Made by a program: the position numbers and the translations under genes. The notes below the pieces were generated by a model that saw only the letters and a list, made by a program, of their open reading frames with translations, had not been told where the DNA came from and made no database searches. From Phialocephala subalpina (taxonomy: Eukaryota > Ascomycota > Leotiomycetes > Helotiales > Mollisiaceae), in contig FJOG01000041.1 of NCBI GenBank assembly GCA_900073065.1, positions 14,983 through 78,982 on the forward strand: a DNA stretch of 64,000 bases. Direction: 5' to 3'. Positions 45,554 through 58,074 of this stretch are shown one piece after another. Numbering within the stretch: the first letter of the stretch is position 1; each line of letters begins with the position of its first letter.

Positions 45554-48248
45554 TCAACCAACTACAGCCTTCATACTCAAACTCTCCAGAAACCCCGCTA
45601 GATCTTCTTTCTTAACCTCTACAACACAATGCTCAAAGCTATCAATCCTCACTCTAGCACTCGTCTCCTCAACCACCTCCTGGAACGCATTGCCGAATTT
45701 ATTCCTACCAAAGCCCCTAACCTGAGCCTTCTCATCTTCCTCTTCATCCTCGTCGTCGTCAGATTCGGAATCCGAGCCTTCAGATTCGGTCTCATCTTCC
45801 TCATCTTCAGCTTCGTCATCTCCGAGCGCTAGTCGGCGGGCTTCGCGCTTCTGTTCTCGGACCTTCTCTTTGTTGGCTCGCTTAAGTTCTCGAGCTTTCT
45901 CTTTCGCTTCCTTCTTCTCCTTTTTCTCTTTCGCGGCTTGACGATCACCGAAGCCTATTCCGCCGCCACCTCCACCGCCTGTACCGACTACGACGTAGAC
46001 GCCTCTACTTTCGTTGAGACCTGCTACCACAAGTGGTGTTCCTCGACCGCCGTGACCGAGTTTGCCTTTTGATTCGCGTTCCTGTTCTGCGATTGCTTCG
46101 CCGATCCAAAGAGCGAGTTTAGTTAGTGCTGCGGGGTGGGTGAAAAGCTGGACGTCAGGTCCATCCTTAACTATGCACATTCGAAAGGCTCGAAGATGGC
46201 GGATTTGTCGCTTCTCGATGAGGGATGTGCCTGTGCGGAGAATGGCTCGATGGAGATGTTGTGCGGTTGGAAGTGCAGCTTTGAGCTCCTCGATTCTGGC
46301 ATTCTGTTAGTAAAGTCGGAGATCGTGAGTTTGGTCTTCTTACTTCTCGAGTGCATCATATGCATCCCAGAATCTCCCAACCCACTCCTCACCCTCCAAG
46401 GTGCCATCTTCGTCAGAGGTTTCCTTCAAGTCTCTGCCCCGATCATGGCCTCCATTCTCGAGCGTGGTGACCACTTTCTTGCCAACTTCGAGAATGGCCC
46501 CCACGACAACACCGACGTCTTGAGCGCTCAGGGTTGCTCTCCAGCCCCAACTTCTCACGAAACCCCAGCCCTCCTTGGCCCCACCACGGTCCTTGCCATC
46601 AGTGTCCGCTGCTGGCACCAAGTCATCAAGGCCATACAACTCCGAGTACTTCAAAAGCTTTGTTCGAAGACCTCTCTTCAGCTCCATATCCATATGCGTG
46701 TAGCTTTGCTTGCACTGAACCAGACTGACACCCATCTTCGCTAGCAACTTGTGTAGTCGCTTTCTTCCAGCATCTGACCAGATACGTAATCGAGAAGACA
46801 AGTACGGCGAATGTAACATGCTATCGTATAGACTCCAATGCCGAATCAACAAGAATTTGGGTTCCGGTGATAATCGAATGCTGGTGTCTGTGGGACTCCG
46901 CGCCGTCGTGGGGATTACTCCGCTATTTTCGGGCAAGGCATTCCTGTTTCCATTGAAACTTGATTCTGCAAGCTCTGGGGGATTCAATCGCCGGACTTCG
47001 TCTCGTAATAATTGTCGTGTTCGTGATCCTCTTGTTCCTAACCAGCCTTGCGGCGATTGTGATGATTTGCCTGAAGAAGCCGCAACACCCACTGACGATC
47101 TGCCATAGAGCTCCATCGATGTTACTCCGACAATTGTCATCCACAGCAGATCATTGTCTTCTCGACCAAGTTCCGATGCCAGGGAATACATCATCGAGGA
47201 TATCGGTTCTGAATATGAAGCACCTAGAGTGTAGTATGCTTGTAGGACTGACTCGTGTTTCCTTCGTAGCTTTAATAACCGACGCCGTAATGTTCGAGCC
47301 GAGGGAGCTTTAGGAGGTTGAGCAGGTGTAGGAGAGACGGAGCGAGAAACACTAGATGCTAATGCAGAAGGACCATCAAGTGAAAGTAGACCGCGTTGTC
47401 TTGGGCGACTGGGAGACTCTGGGATTGGACTCGACTGTGTTGTACATTAGCATGTAGCCATAACTCCAAGCTGATGTACTTACCGAGTTACTTCGCCGCC
47501 TCTGCCTAGGCCTGTCATCATCATCCTCACTTTCATCCCCTTCATCTCTGTCGGACCATGATTTTCGCTTTTGACCAGGTCTGCTATCCGCCGGCGTATC
47601 ATCTGCATCACTCTCAGAGTCACTACCATCACTCTCCCCACCATCATCCTCCACCTCTGGCATGTCCACTAGAGCAAGGTACGCGTCTCGTTCAGCGTCT
47701 AATTCCTGTTCGATATCTCCATCATCAAAGACAACAATGCCACCCTTGCCCGGCTTATAGTCGCGCTGCAGCTTCCCACCATCAACGCCTGGCTGCTTTT
47801 GATTGACCATATCCCTACCTTCCTCAATCTGCGGCAATGTTGGGCGGCCACCAAAGACATTTCCCAAATTCCAAGGTCGGCGCGCATCAATGACCCAGAC
47901 TTCCACACCACCATAGCTACTCTCGTCGTCGCTGTCAATCCCAAGTAGACCTCCCAGATCCACAAGTCCTCCGACTCCCAAACATACGACAATACCTCCG
48001 CTTCCTCCCTGGCTTTCCATCATAGGTTTGATGACATCCCGCCCTGCTTTCTCCAAGTCGCCATAACCTGCAATCGGCTGTATCTTATGTGGGATATAGT
48101 CTCGTTTCAGCAGCTGCGTGAGGATTCGACATCCGCATAGGGCATCGGGCTCGAGGGCGACGAGGATCAGAACTGGTGGGGAGAGAGGGTGGTGGGTTCG
48201 TTGGAGGTGAAGGTAGAGAGTTGAGATTAGTGACCGCGGCAGATACAT
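45554..48248 (-). CDS. CDC45: DNA replication initiation factor Cdc45
   Basis: Three exons (48248-47484, 47434-46344, 46295-45554) sum to 865 aa, with introns of 49 and 48 nt. The start MYLPRSLISTLYLHLQRTHH and the following LILVALEPDALCGCRILTQL are unmistakable Cdc45. RDYIPHKIQPIAGYGDLEKA continues the RecJ-like DHH core. An acidic loop with a KRK patch (about residues 200-260) and the conserved LLWMTIVGVTS, HWSLYDSMLHSPYLSSRLR and GWGFVRSWGWRATLSAQDVG blocks follow. A second acidic run lies near the C-terminus. Cdc45 joins Mcm2-7 and GINS to form the CMG helicase in the nucleus. It is an essential, intact gene inside an otherwise accessory neighbourhood. Two ACGCGT boxes lie just upstream. 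Confidence 0.96.
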
Positions 48249-48264
48249 CGTTATGAACTGTTCG

Positions 48265-48270
48265 ACGCGT
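48265..48270. promoter_or_regulatory. MCB-like box ACGCGT
   Basis: A perfect palindromic MluI cell-cycle box, 17 bp upstream of the CDC45 start codon. In yeasts, MBF binds this motif in promoters of G1/S replication genes. Its use in this organism is inferred. Confidence 0.5.
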
Positions 48271-48370
48271 CCCAAGTCATACTAGAGATAGGAGAACCGA
48301 GAGGAAGGATGCCGTCGCAATTGCTATTGTCCTTGTTCATGAAATCGCGGTCTGGATTGTCTTGAAGGGG

Positions 48371-48376
48371 ACGCGT
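48371..48376. promoter_or_regulatory. MCB-like box ACGCGT
   Basis: A second perfect ACGCGT, about 123 bp upstream of the CDC45 start. A half-match ACGCGA occurs further out, near 48573. Paired MCB boxes are the arrangement known from MBF-controlled promoters. Confidence 0.55.
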
Positions 48377-49201
48377 TTAGAGCTCGACGGTGCCTGGATT
48401 GTTGGCTGACAATTGCGTTGCAGAAGAGTAGAGGTGTGCGGATCTCGTTCCGTATGCGTTCCTCAATCGATTCGACTTGGAATTGGACTGTAAGGAGGTG
48501 CGTCGTAGTATTTTGGTAGTCGTGGTGGCTGGCTTGTGGTGTTGTATTTCGTCGCGGTTTAGATGACGGCGACGCGACTGAGGCGCCGGCGCTAAAAATC
48601 CTGACAGGCGAGTCTCTTCAGACGACAACACATTATTGCTACTCGACACCAGCAAAACATCCATATCGACACTCAAACATTTCGATCCTTCTATCAAGTG
48701 ATTCATTCTCTCAGGTCTTTGCTTTGTCAACCTAGAAGAGTCTATTACAAAGCTTATAGACTTTAAGGCTCATAACCATCCAGAAATATCTGCGCTGCAT
48801 AACTATCCGGATGGGAAGAAGCCGCAAGAAGGGACTTAGGGTCCGATGTCCGACCCTTCGTATTCTTAATATCGATCAAGATAATCCCCTCTCAGTAAGC
48901 TGGAAATTGAAAATGCAGGTCCGATGGTGGAGTGAGTGCCGGCCACGTGACCATATGGGCTGATCAACGATATCACCTTCTCTTTTGTTAAAACCACATT
49001 TATTTCCACCATTCATCGAGATTCCTTTATGTTCCAAGCACCTGATTCTCGCAATGTGGGTTGATATATCCTCTGTGCTTGCGTTTGTTTCCGACATTGC
49101 CGGGAGGCGTGGGCTCTCCTAGATATATCCAAGGCCTTGGCCTTGTGAAGGGGCTATGGTTGCAAGACAACTCTACTTCCTGATTCAATCACTTTACCAA
49201 G
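48377..49201. other. divergent promoter region
   Basis: About 0.8 kb between CDC45 and the MFS transporter. A 117-codon open frame at 48730-48377 has no recognisable domain and was not accepted. Confidence 0.45.
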
Positions 49202-50769
49202 ATGCTATTTTTCAAGTCTCACAAGTGCCACAAGGCGCTATCTGAAGAGTCAATACAAGGGCCAGATGTTGAGGCGGCGATCCCACCTCCAAGTCCTGTC
49301 ACTGAAATTCACACCGATGAGGAGAAGGTGAACCCAAATATGGTTCACTGGGACGGCCCAAATGACCCCAAGAATCCTCGAAACTGGAGCACGGGCAAGA
49401 AAGTCCTCAATATCGCCTTTGTCAGCATGCTCTGTTTCATCACACCCGTGGCGTCCGCGATGTTCGCTCCTGGTGTCCCAAAACTAATGCAAGAATTCCA
49501 CTCTACCAACGAACAACTAGGAACTTTCGTCGTCTCAGTCTTCGTTCTGGGTTTCGCTACAGGCCCTATGATCCTAGCTCCTCTATCTGAGATCTTTGGA
49601 CGACTTCCAATCTACCACATCACCAATGTCCTCTTCCTGGTCTTCACAATTGCCTGTGCCGTCAGCAAGAATTTCGGCATGCTTATTGCATTTCGATTCC
49701 TCGCTGGAGCTACAGGAAGTGCGCCCATTGCGAATGGAGGAGGCACGATATCTGATCTCATCATGCAAGAGAAAAGAGGTGCTGCAATGGCGATTTTCGG
49801 TATAGGACCACTTCTCGGACCTGTTATTGGACCAATTGCTGGCGGCTACCTCACGCAAGCGGCAGGGTGGAGATGGGTCTTCTGGCTCATCGCAATTGCT
49901 GTAAGTGTCAATCACTCTCAAACTCATATACCCCGCTAACGCCAGGGTAGATGGGCATCCTCTCAATCATCATGTTGATCTTCGCCGACGAGACATACGG
50001 GAAAGTCATCCTTGAAAGAAAAGCGGCAAAACTGCGAAAAGAGACGGGGAACAACGCAATCAAATCACACCTCCACGAAGGTCTCACATCCACCGAAGTC
50101 TTCGAACGCGCCCTCATCCGGCCTTTGAAACTCCTCTGCTTCTCACCCATCGTCCTCGCTCTGTCTGTCTTCCAAGGTCTATGCTTCGGATGCATGTATC
50201 TCCTGTTCACCACCTTCAGCAGGGTGTTTACCGAAGTCTATCATTGGAACACAGGGAGCGACGGCCTAGCGTTCCTTGGAATGGGTGTCGGACTTTTGAT
50301 CGCCCTCGTTGTCTTTGGTTCTATCTCCGATCGCATTCTCAAGGCTAAAGCTGGAGGCGGAGAACTGAAACCCGAGTACAGACTCTTGCCCATGATACCA
50401 GCTACAATATTCATCTCAGCAGGATTATTCTGGTACGGATGGTCAGTCAAAGCAAAGGATCACTGGATTGTCCCTATCATCGGAACTGTTTTCGTTGGGT
50501 TCGGATATCTACCAATAATCTTGGCTACACAGACCTACCTGGTCGACGCATACGAGGAATTTTCCGCCTCAGCACTCGCTGCTAGCACGATCCTGAGATC
50601 CTTAATGGGCGCACTAGTGCCATTGGCGGGGACGAAGATGTATCAGACGATGGGCTACGGTTGGGGAAACTCGTTGCTTGCATTCATTACTCTAGCCATG
50701 CTTCCGTTTCCCTGGCTATTTTATACAAACGGCGAACGACTGAGGAAGAAGTATACGATCAGTCTCTAA
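49202..50769 (+). CDS. MFS multidrug-type transporter (DHA1 family)
   Basis: Two exons (49202-49900, 49951-50769) give 505 aa. NPRNWSTGKKVLNIAFVSML opens the first helix, as in fungal polyamine/multidrug facilitators. LAPLSEIFGRLPIYH is the motif-A loop. GIGPLLGPVIGPIAGGYL is motif C, the antiporter signature, and WRWVFWLIAI follows. The second half includes RPLKLLCFSPIVLALSVFQG and the ERLRKKYTISL tail. Twelve segments are expected.  It would export toxic compounds or metabolites across the plasma membrane. It stands at the left end of a group with P450, flavin monooxygenase, GMC oxidoreductase and a Zn2Cys6 regulator, so export of that group's product is a reasonable guess. Confidence 0.93.
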
Positions 50770-52764
50770 TAAGTACCGTCCATCATGGGAAAAACAAAAA
50801 GCAATGTCCCTCAACCTCTCAGCCATTGCTATCGCTGACGTGCAACAAGGAAAAGTGCAGCACCTCTGTATTCATGCAATTTTAAATCGACCAATGTCCC
50901 TCTTCCACAAGGACAATCGTAAAGAAACAACAGTAGACCGCAAGCCTCCATGATATTCCCACTCGAGGAGTACTTTCCACTAGATTGCGGAGCCCTCCGC
51001 CCTCAAAGTCTAGCGAGATAAGGTGTAATCATTAGACCGCCTACTTTTGTGTCATGTCGAAGTCATGGTACTGGAAATTGAAGACTGTCAATTGCCACGC
51101 AAGGAAAAGGAGGCGCGTACTAGTGACGAGGAGAAGTGACAAAGGAAGGAGGTTTTGTGCTAAACTCTCGATTTGTCCGAGCGAATCCCCTTTCCAAACC
51201 ACGTGATACTATCACAGTGCCTTCAGCTTCCAGAGTGGAGGGACTTTAGAAGGTCGGAAGGCACTCCCTCGACGAAGGCTTAGGCAAAGTTATTCTAGAT
51301 TGCGTTAACGTGTTACATTACTCGTGCTACTACAATAAACACCAATTTTTCATCATCTCGAGTACATCTTGACCCTCTTAATAATGTCCTGACTTTCCGT
51401 ATCAAACTCCCTCCCATACTTACTCTTCCCTCAGCTGACTCTCTCTGCTCAACCATAAAACTCGAAGTAACAACAATCTCATCTTTCTTCCCAAATTCAC
51501 TCTTGCTCGTTCCTGCACTAATTTCTAGTCCTGCGTGATAGGGATTTAGCCTGTCTTTCCTTGTCCATTCAAACCCAGTGGTCCCAGGAAGGAAGCTTCA
51601 TCGTACAATCCGATGAAAATGTCTGACAAATCCTTACGACCTCTGTATGGTAGCGCGTTCGGACTAAATTGGCCAAAAGCCTTCCACTTTGTGCAGCTTT
51701 GACACTTTGAAATCAGCACTCTAATTAGCTGGATCTCTCGCAGAAGTCGGAGTAGGTCGAGGAGCCTCAGATCACAAAGCCTTTAGAATTCCTTTTAGTT
51801 TAAGGTGATTAGTTAATATGTAATAGAAGTATCGCGAGTACGATTGCTAGACCTGCTACGATAGTATCATATGAAGAAGAGTGCCGATTGCTTTTAACAA
51901 AACTTTTACCCTTAGTAGCAGCTTAATTGCGCTTTATCTTGCTTCTTAAATTTCAATTTAAGTAGAGTTTATTTGGTTTAATTAGAATGGGTTAGTGGCA
52001 TTATAAAGGAGAGACTCGAGGAGGGGTCGGAGGCACTACTCAGTAGAGCAAGCGACAAGATCTAATAGCTAGCTCAATACAGCTTGCTTACTTTAAGGCT
52101 TTTGTGTAAAACCTTTAGATTGAATCCTTGGATAATGAGTGTTTGATAAAAGATAAAAGATCTTTAGGAAACTAGCAAAAGATGTCTTGCGAGGCATTTA
52201 AAGCACGTGAATAACGTGTAAAAGTGTAATATGTAAAGCTGCAGAGGGATTAGGTTTTAGCTAATTTAGTCTAGGTGAGCTGCCATACTCTGGTCCCAGT
52301 GGATCTTCGTCTATCTCACAAGCATTCGAGATCCCATTCCGGCACCCCAGCCCAAGGTCTCGCTCTGCGACCTCGGGGCCGACATGTGATACTGTGTTCC
52401 CAGCACCTCGCTTGCACGACAGCCCCTGAAGCCGCTAAGCGAGGGTTATTTACCCGCAGTCTGAGGTAATACCCGCTAAAGACCTAGCCAGTAACAGACG
52501 CTACGGAGAAAGCAGGTTTCGTTTGCATCAATTGATCTACATGAGAACCCCAGACAATGGTCGTATGTCGCATTCTTGTGCAGAAGCGGGCTTCACGCGA
52601 TCAAATAATGGAAAGATGAGCGGTTGCGGGCGGCCGACGCAGAAGCAAGAGCATGGATATGGGTTAGTGCTCACGCTCTGTGCTGATAAGGGGGGACAAC
52701 GATAATAGTTTTCTTCAATCTTTCGGCTTGTTATCATCTCTTCTGGCGAGAACTTATCGCCGCC
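50770..52764. other. intergenic, about 2 kb, partly AT-rich
   Basis: The longest gene-free stretch. Composition turns AT-rich between about 51780 and 52240, with stops in all frames, which may be a relic of an inactivated insertion. No repeat ends, transposase motifs or tRNA were found. Confidence 0.5.
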
Positions 52765-54603
52765 ATGGAGGAGTTGACTCTTCCAGTATGGTTGACAACC
52801 GCTGTTGTTTCTGGAGTTCTCGTTCATCAAGTAATTTTCAAGCGTTTTGAAGTTGATACTCATCCTGTTGTCATCGCAGTTTCCTTCTTTTCAGCGCCTT
52901 CTTTTCTTGCATACATTTTGAGGCATTATACTGTTCAATACGCTACTTCGTCAACAATAACAGCATGGCTTCTTGTTGCGACCTTCACCTCGTCTGTCTG
53001 GATGAGTATGTTGCTGTATCGAGGATTCTTCCACCCACTTTCGAAATTTCCTGGGCCTTTGCCAGCAAGGTTCACCAAATTATGGGCTCTCACCCAAGCA
53101 GCGAAAACACACCTGAAATGGTACCAAGTCGATGCTGAACTGCATCGGAAGTATGGTGACTTTGTACGGACTGGTACGTATTCTTTCCAATTTAAGACTT
53201 TCGGAAAACTAACTAAATGTCCCAGGTCCGAGAGAACTTTCAATCATTGACCCACAAGCCATACCCCTCATCCTAGGTTTCTCCTCAAAAACCTTCAAAG
53301 GGCCCTTCTACGACTCGATGGAAGACTCAGTAAGCACGACTCGAGACAAAATATTCCACAAGCAACGCCGCAAGGTCTGGGACTCATCCATGAAACAATG
53401 TATATCTCCCTCTCTACCCCTCCAACCACGAAGCTAAATGATATCTTACAGTACTCACGACTTACAGTCCTCAACTAGAAGAGTTCACAGACACCCTCTT
53501 AAAGCGCATCAAAATCAACCTCGGAAAAGCAATAACCATTAACGAACTAGCTGTCCACTACAGCTTCGACGTGATGACACAACTCGCTTATGGTCAATCA
53601 GAAGGCTTCGTAGATGGATCTTGCAGCGAAGCAGCTAATAAATTTCTTTCTGGAATGAAGAATGGGGTTGATGCAATTGGTCTTCTGAATCAAGTCCCAT
53701 GGATGTTGACACTTCTTACCACATTTGCCGGCCTCGGTGGACCTATGAAAGCTTACAACGATTGGTCGAACCAGGCATTGGAGGACAGGAAGAAGAGAGG
53801 GATGAAGGCACCTGATCTTATGGAACAATTGCTTCAGAATACAAAACAAGATAGGAAGGGCAATAGTCTCTTATTCGCCGAATCTCGAGTCATTATCGGA
53901 GCAGGAGGGTAAGCTACCTCTATTAATTTTCTAGATAAGAGCCATTAACAGAACAATAAATAGTGATACAACAGCAACCGCCCTCTCCGAAATTTTCATT
54001 CTGCTAGCTCATCGCCCCGAATACATCAAAAAGATCAGAGAGGAAATGGACCCCATATTCGCAACCTCGAAATACTCATGCCAAGCAGTCTATCCAGTCC
54101 TCGAATCAGTCATAAACGAAACACTACGTCTTTATCCTCCAGTTCTCTTCGGTTCGCCACGTGTCACTCCACCTCAAGGACTCCAGATCGGAGATAAATG
54201 GATTCCTGGAGATATGGTGGTTTATATGCCGAGTTGGCAACTGCATCACGATGCTAGGAATTTCGTTGATCCAGATGATTTCGTGCCTGAGAGATGGACG
54301 AGTAAGCCTGAGATGATTTTGAATAGGAGTGCATTCTTGCCTTTTCTTATTGGTATGCTCTTCCCCTGAGTTTGGACCAGAAGAATATGAACTAAGGGAA
54401 ATCTAGGACCAAACAACTGTCCTGGCAGGCCTTTAGCGATGATGGAATTGAGGTCAGTGATAGCTCGAACGTTGAATGAGTTCGATGTCTCGTTCCCTCT
54501 ACGATTCGAATTTGAAGAAGTCAAATTCTTTAGAAACGTTAAGGATCATTTCCTTGCTGGGGTTCCGAAGCAGGATTTGGTGTTTACAGCTAGGAAATCG
54601 TAA
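52765..54603 (+). CDS. Cytochrome P450 monooxygenase
   Basis: Five exons (52765-53173, 53226-53399, 53452-53908, 53964-54352, 54407-54603) give 541 aa, with introns of 52-55 nt. The N-terminus has several hydrophobic segments before the FFHPLSKFPGPLPARFTKLW hinge, so it is ER-anchored. The oxygen-activating helix has GAGGDTTATALSEI. The ExxR motif is ETLR in ESVINETLRLYPP. VPERWTSKPE is the PERF-like motif. The heme-binding loop FLIGPNNCPGRPLAM with the Cys ligand is completed by splicing. It resembles the multi-helix-anchored P450s common in fungal secondary metabolism. The exact CYP family cannot be set without a search. It is part of the cluster at 49-62 kb. Confidence 0.94.
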
Positions 54604-54866
54604 GCTCGGGCAGAGAGAGCAGGCAATCGACTGACCCCTTTACCACATTCACACCATTTGCCATCTCCCTCATCCACAAACAGATGTATCCAACACGGCG
54701 CTCAAGGACATTCCATCGCCTTCTTCCAACGCCGAAAGAAGTGGTCATCCCAGTTCGGAAGGGTTATCACGTGCAGTGCAAACTTGGCTTTTCCCCCACT
54801 TTCCTTTCTCTCGGATGCGATATCCAAAGTACCGGGTGTTTGGGGACATCATTAAAGGCCATTCTA

Positions 54867-56506
54867 TTAATTCTCGACCTTAATTTCTTGCGCCAACTCA
54901 ACCTTCACCTCATCTGTCTTTAACTCCTTCAACCCCTTCTCCAACTCCGTCTCAAACGCAAACCCGCTCGCCTTCTCTAGTGTCCCCACCTTCTCTCTCC
55001 CCTCAAGATAAGCTTCAACATTCGCCTGATACTTAGCAAACAGTTTCGCCTTCTCCGCCTTCCACTCCTCACTATACGGTTCCCACTTTTCACCACCCGT
55101 CTTCTCCGCATCTCGATTCAACCACGCTATTAAATCCTCTACATACGGCACATCTTGATTCTTCTGTAACGAATGAAACGCCCTCCCATATCCCTTCTCT
55201 TTCACTCTCCCATCGTATTCCTTTCGCTGGCCTTCTGTTGAAGGGAGGAAAGCGTGATTTGACAGAACAGCGGCAACGGCTATGGATTGGAACTCGAAGA
55301 AAGTGTATGTTGCGGTGTAGGCGGGGACGCCGATGAATGAGAGGGTGGGGTCGGGGATGTAGAATATGTCTTTATGGAGGTTGTGGAGTTGGAGACCGTC
55401 TGTTACGAGGGTCTTGTCGTCGACTTCTTCGGGTGCTAGATCGTCGTTGTGGAGTTCCGGCAAGAACGGCAAGGAGAAGAGGTAGCCGGTTGCGATTATT
55501 ACGCGATCGATGTCAGCCAGAACTCGGCCATCTGTGAGGGTCACTGTTCCGGGAGCATCTTTAGTAGCATCGGGAGCTGGCGGTGTGAATGAGGCAATTC
55601 CAGTGACGCGCTCGGTTTCTGGTGAGATGAAAGAATCTGGAAGGTCGAAGGCGCCACCGCGACTGGATTGGTAGATCTTCTTTGCGATACCTGAGCATTC
55701 CCGTCCAATGTCCACGGACGAGACGCCACCGCCAATCAGAAGAACTGTCTGTACGTCGTCAGCGATGAAAGCGAAAGATGTGCTTGGGGTCATACCTGAT
55801 CTCTGAAATCCTCGGGACCTCGATACCTCTTTGAATGTTCAACTCGATTGGGCCATGTCTCCTTCCACTCTTTCAGCCCTGGAATATCTGGCACTTTACT
55901 TGCATGATAATGCCCCGAAGCAACAACCACAGCATCGAAGTCCTCAATTTCGCCTCTTCGCCAATCTATCCTCCCCGACGCGTCCTTGATCAATGTCGTC
56001 GTCCTCACTCTCCACTTCTCGCCAACTTTCTGAATCCTCTCAACTCTCGTGTTGAATTGAATCAATGGCACCACCCCAAACCTCTCGGCATAACCCTGAA
56101 TATACTTCTGTTTCACAAGAACATTGACATAATCCGGTGTTCCCTCAGGCCACGGGAAGTCTTTCAACGACTGACATTTGGTCGAAACATTATTGGTGAG
56201 ACCTGGATATGCCGGCCCGGGAGGAGCGAACTTCAGCTCATCTTCGCTTGTCCACCCCTTTTCATCCTTTGTATCATCCACTTCTTTCCAAGGATCGGCG
56301 ATCGAAGCTTTCAAGGAAGGGTATGTTGGCTCTATCGGTCTTCGTTCATCGTAGAGCCAGTTCCCACCAATTCGACTCGAGCGCTCGAAGACCACAGGAT
56401 TGATTCCGACGTTCTTCAAGTGCTTAGCAGCCGTGATGCCACTGACTCCCGCCCCGATGACTGCTACTCGCTTGGGAGGGAGGTTGTCGCCGCTGATATC
56501 TCCCAT
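54867..56506 (-). CDS. Flavin-containing monooxygenase (FMO type)
   Basis: Two exons (56506-55796, 55748-54867) give 530 aa, with a 47-nt intron. RVAVIGAGVSGITAAKHL is the FAD site and ERSSRIGGNW the second FAD motif. HSKRYRGPEDF is the FMO identifying-motif region. The NADPH site VLLIGGGVSSVDIGREC is restored after splicing, and VIIATGYLFSLPFL is the ATG motif. The C-terminus is Lys/Glu-rich and helical. These enzymes oxidise N or S atoms, or carry out Baeyer-Villiger-like steps. The start at 56506 precedes the Rossmann motif by about a dozen residues; the open frame extends 52 codons upstream with a less typical leader. It lies tail to tail with the P450. Confidence 0.92.
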
Positions 56507-58074
56507 CTTGCTCAATTTGTCGGTTGATTTGAGGAACAATGTGATACAAACAGAAGCGCAACCGGTCTCTTTGAAGGATGTTATCCAATATGTACGTTCA
56601 GGATAGTCCAAATTCGGCCTCGGGTTTGCAAACTTTGCCCACTCCGTGCTTATTGTACACACGCCCCGTCGAGGAAGTCACGACTCGGGTATTATGAGAA
56701 AGTGGCAAGAACTTCAAATACTCAGCAATCAAACATCAATCACTTCACAAACCCTCTTAAAAATATAAAACAAAAAAAGGAAAGAGCAGCCTGATGTATC
56801 AAGGATAGACATCTTAAAGAAGTGGAGGCTGACAAACCCCTACCTTAACTCCTCATCGAGTAATTGCTCGCAAAAGCAATTGCTCATGCGGGACGATTAT
56901 CTCGTCATTCGCTTGAGGCACCAATGAGGAGGTGGTGCATAAGGGGGGAGAATGCACCTTCTTGGGAGTGGATCTGATATCAGGAGAGACGTGGTGAGAG
57001 ATATGGGAACATTCGTGATACGTGATATGCAGGCTGCTTTGCGCAACGAAGACGGGACGGTATGTAGGTCTCGGATTTCGTATGGCACGTGACACTGTTT
57101 TCCCGAGAATTTAGAAATGAGGTTGAGATAAAAGTTGAGATATAGCACTTGCTATGAGAATGATATATGAGTAAGAATCTCTAACTTGTCGCCTTAAGGG
57201 CCTTGGAACGATTGGATTGAAGGCTCTGAACTTCTTCCCTCCCAGGCTAGCAATGGTTCATATGGCAACGTGTTGAAATATACCGGGGAAAGGCGACTTC
57301 CTCCTCTGGGCTTTAGGTCCCGTGCAGCCTGCCATCTCATCCGTACTCTCCGCCGTCAGAACCCGACAGCTGGACAATACTGTCATCGCACCGGGATGCC
57401 CTCCTTCCAACTCTAAAAAGGTGCCTACTTATACGAGTTTCGGCGGCATAGGAACATATCACCACGATGCCTTGGTTCCGACTATGGCGCTAATCTCGGA
57501 ACCTTAGTAAACCCACCTTCTCAGAGCAAATTTCTTCTTTCCTCCTTGTTTAGAGAGTGCTGGATGTCCCGAGATTCCTGGGACATTCTCCTCTCCTCTC
57601 CTCTCCTCTTTAAAGTACTTGAAATAGGAGTGCTAACTCCGAAATCCTAGGAGTTTGTGGGTTCCGAGCTTTGGAGCTGAAGCGCTGGATTATGAGAGGT
57701 TGAGAATACAGCATATGGCGATTGGTGATGTTATTCTGGGTTTGTCGCAGTACTCGAAGTCACACCTTCAGGGAAACTACACAATTTATCGTCAACAGAG
57801 GGAGGGTGGTGCTGATACGACCGATATAAACACTGCGACTTCGCAATAAATCGTCAATGAAACCGTTGGCTTCGGTGGCTAGGATCAATCTCCCAGCCTT
57901 GCAGGGACTTTAACACAGGGCTGACTGCGATGGGTGTACAACGAGAAGCAATTGAAGGGAATTGTACATCGCTGCAGGAAATACAGCTGCTCGAGAGCTG
58001 GCAGAACATTGAGGTGTATCAAAACGAGTGTATATATGATATATGTGTTGTGTGTCTTTCTGCAAGATATCCGA
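56507..58074. other. intergenic, about 1.6 kb
   Basis: Flavin monooxygenase promoter side and 3' flank of the GMC gene. A CT-rich pentamer run (57587-57608) follows a small TGTCCC/GGGACA inverted repeat (57565-57585). No gene was recognised. Confidence 0.45.
57587..57608. repeat. (CTCTC)n pyrimidine repeat
   Basis: About four and a half copies of a CTCTC unit, with no indication of function. Confidence 0.85.

Noticed and set aside
48377..48730. 117-codon open frame on the minus strand upstream of CDC45
   Set aside because: Low-complexity Ser/Arg/Asn content and no domain; it overlaps the expected CDC45 promoter.
55835..56527. 230-codon open frame on the plus strand
   Set aside because: It is antisense to the first exon of the flavin monooxygenase and has no domain of its own.
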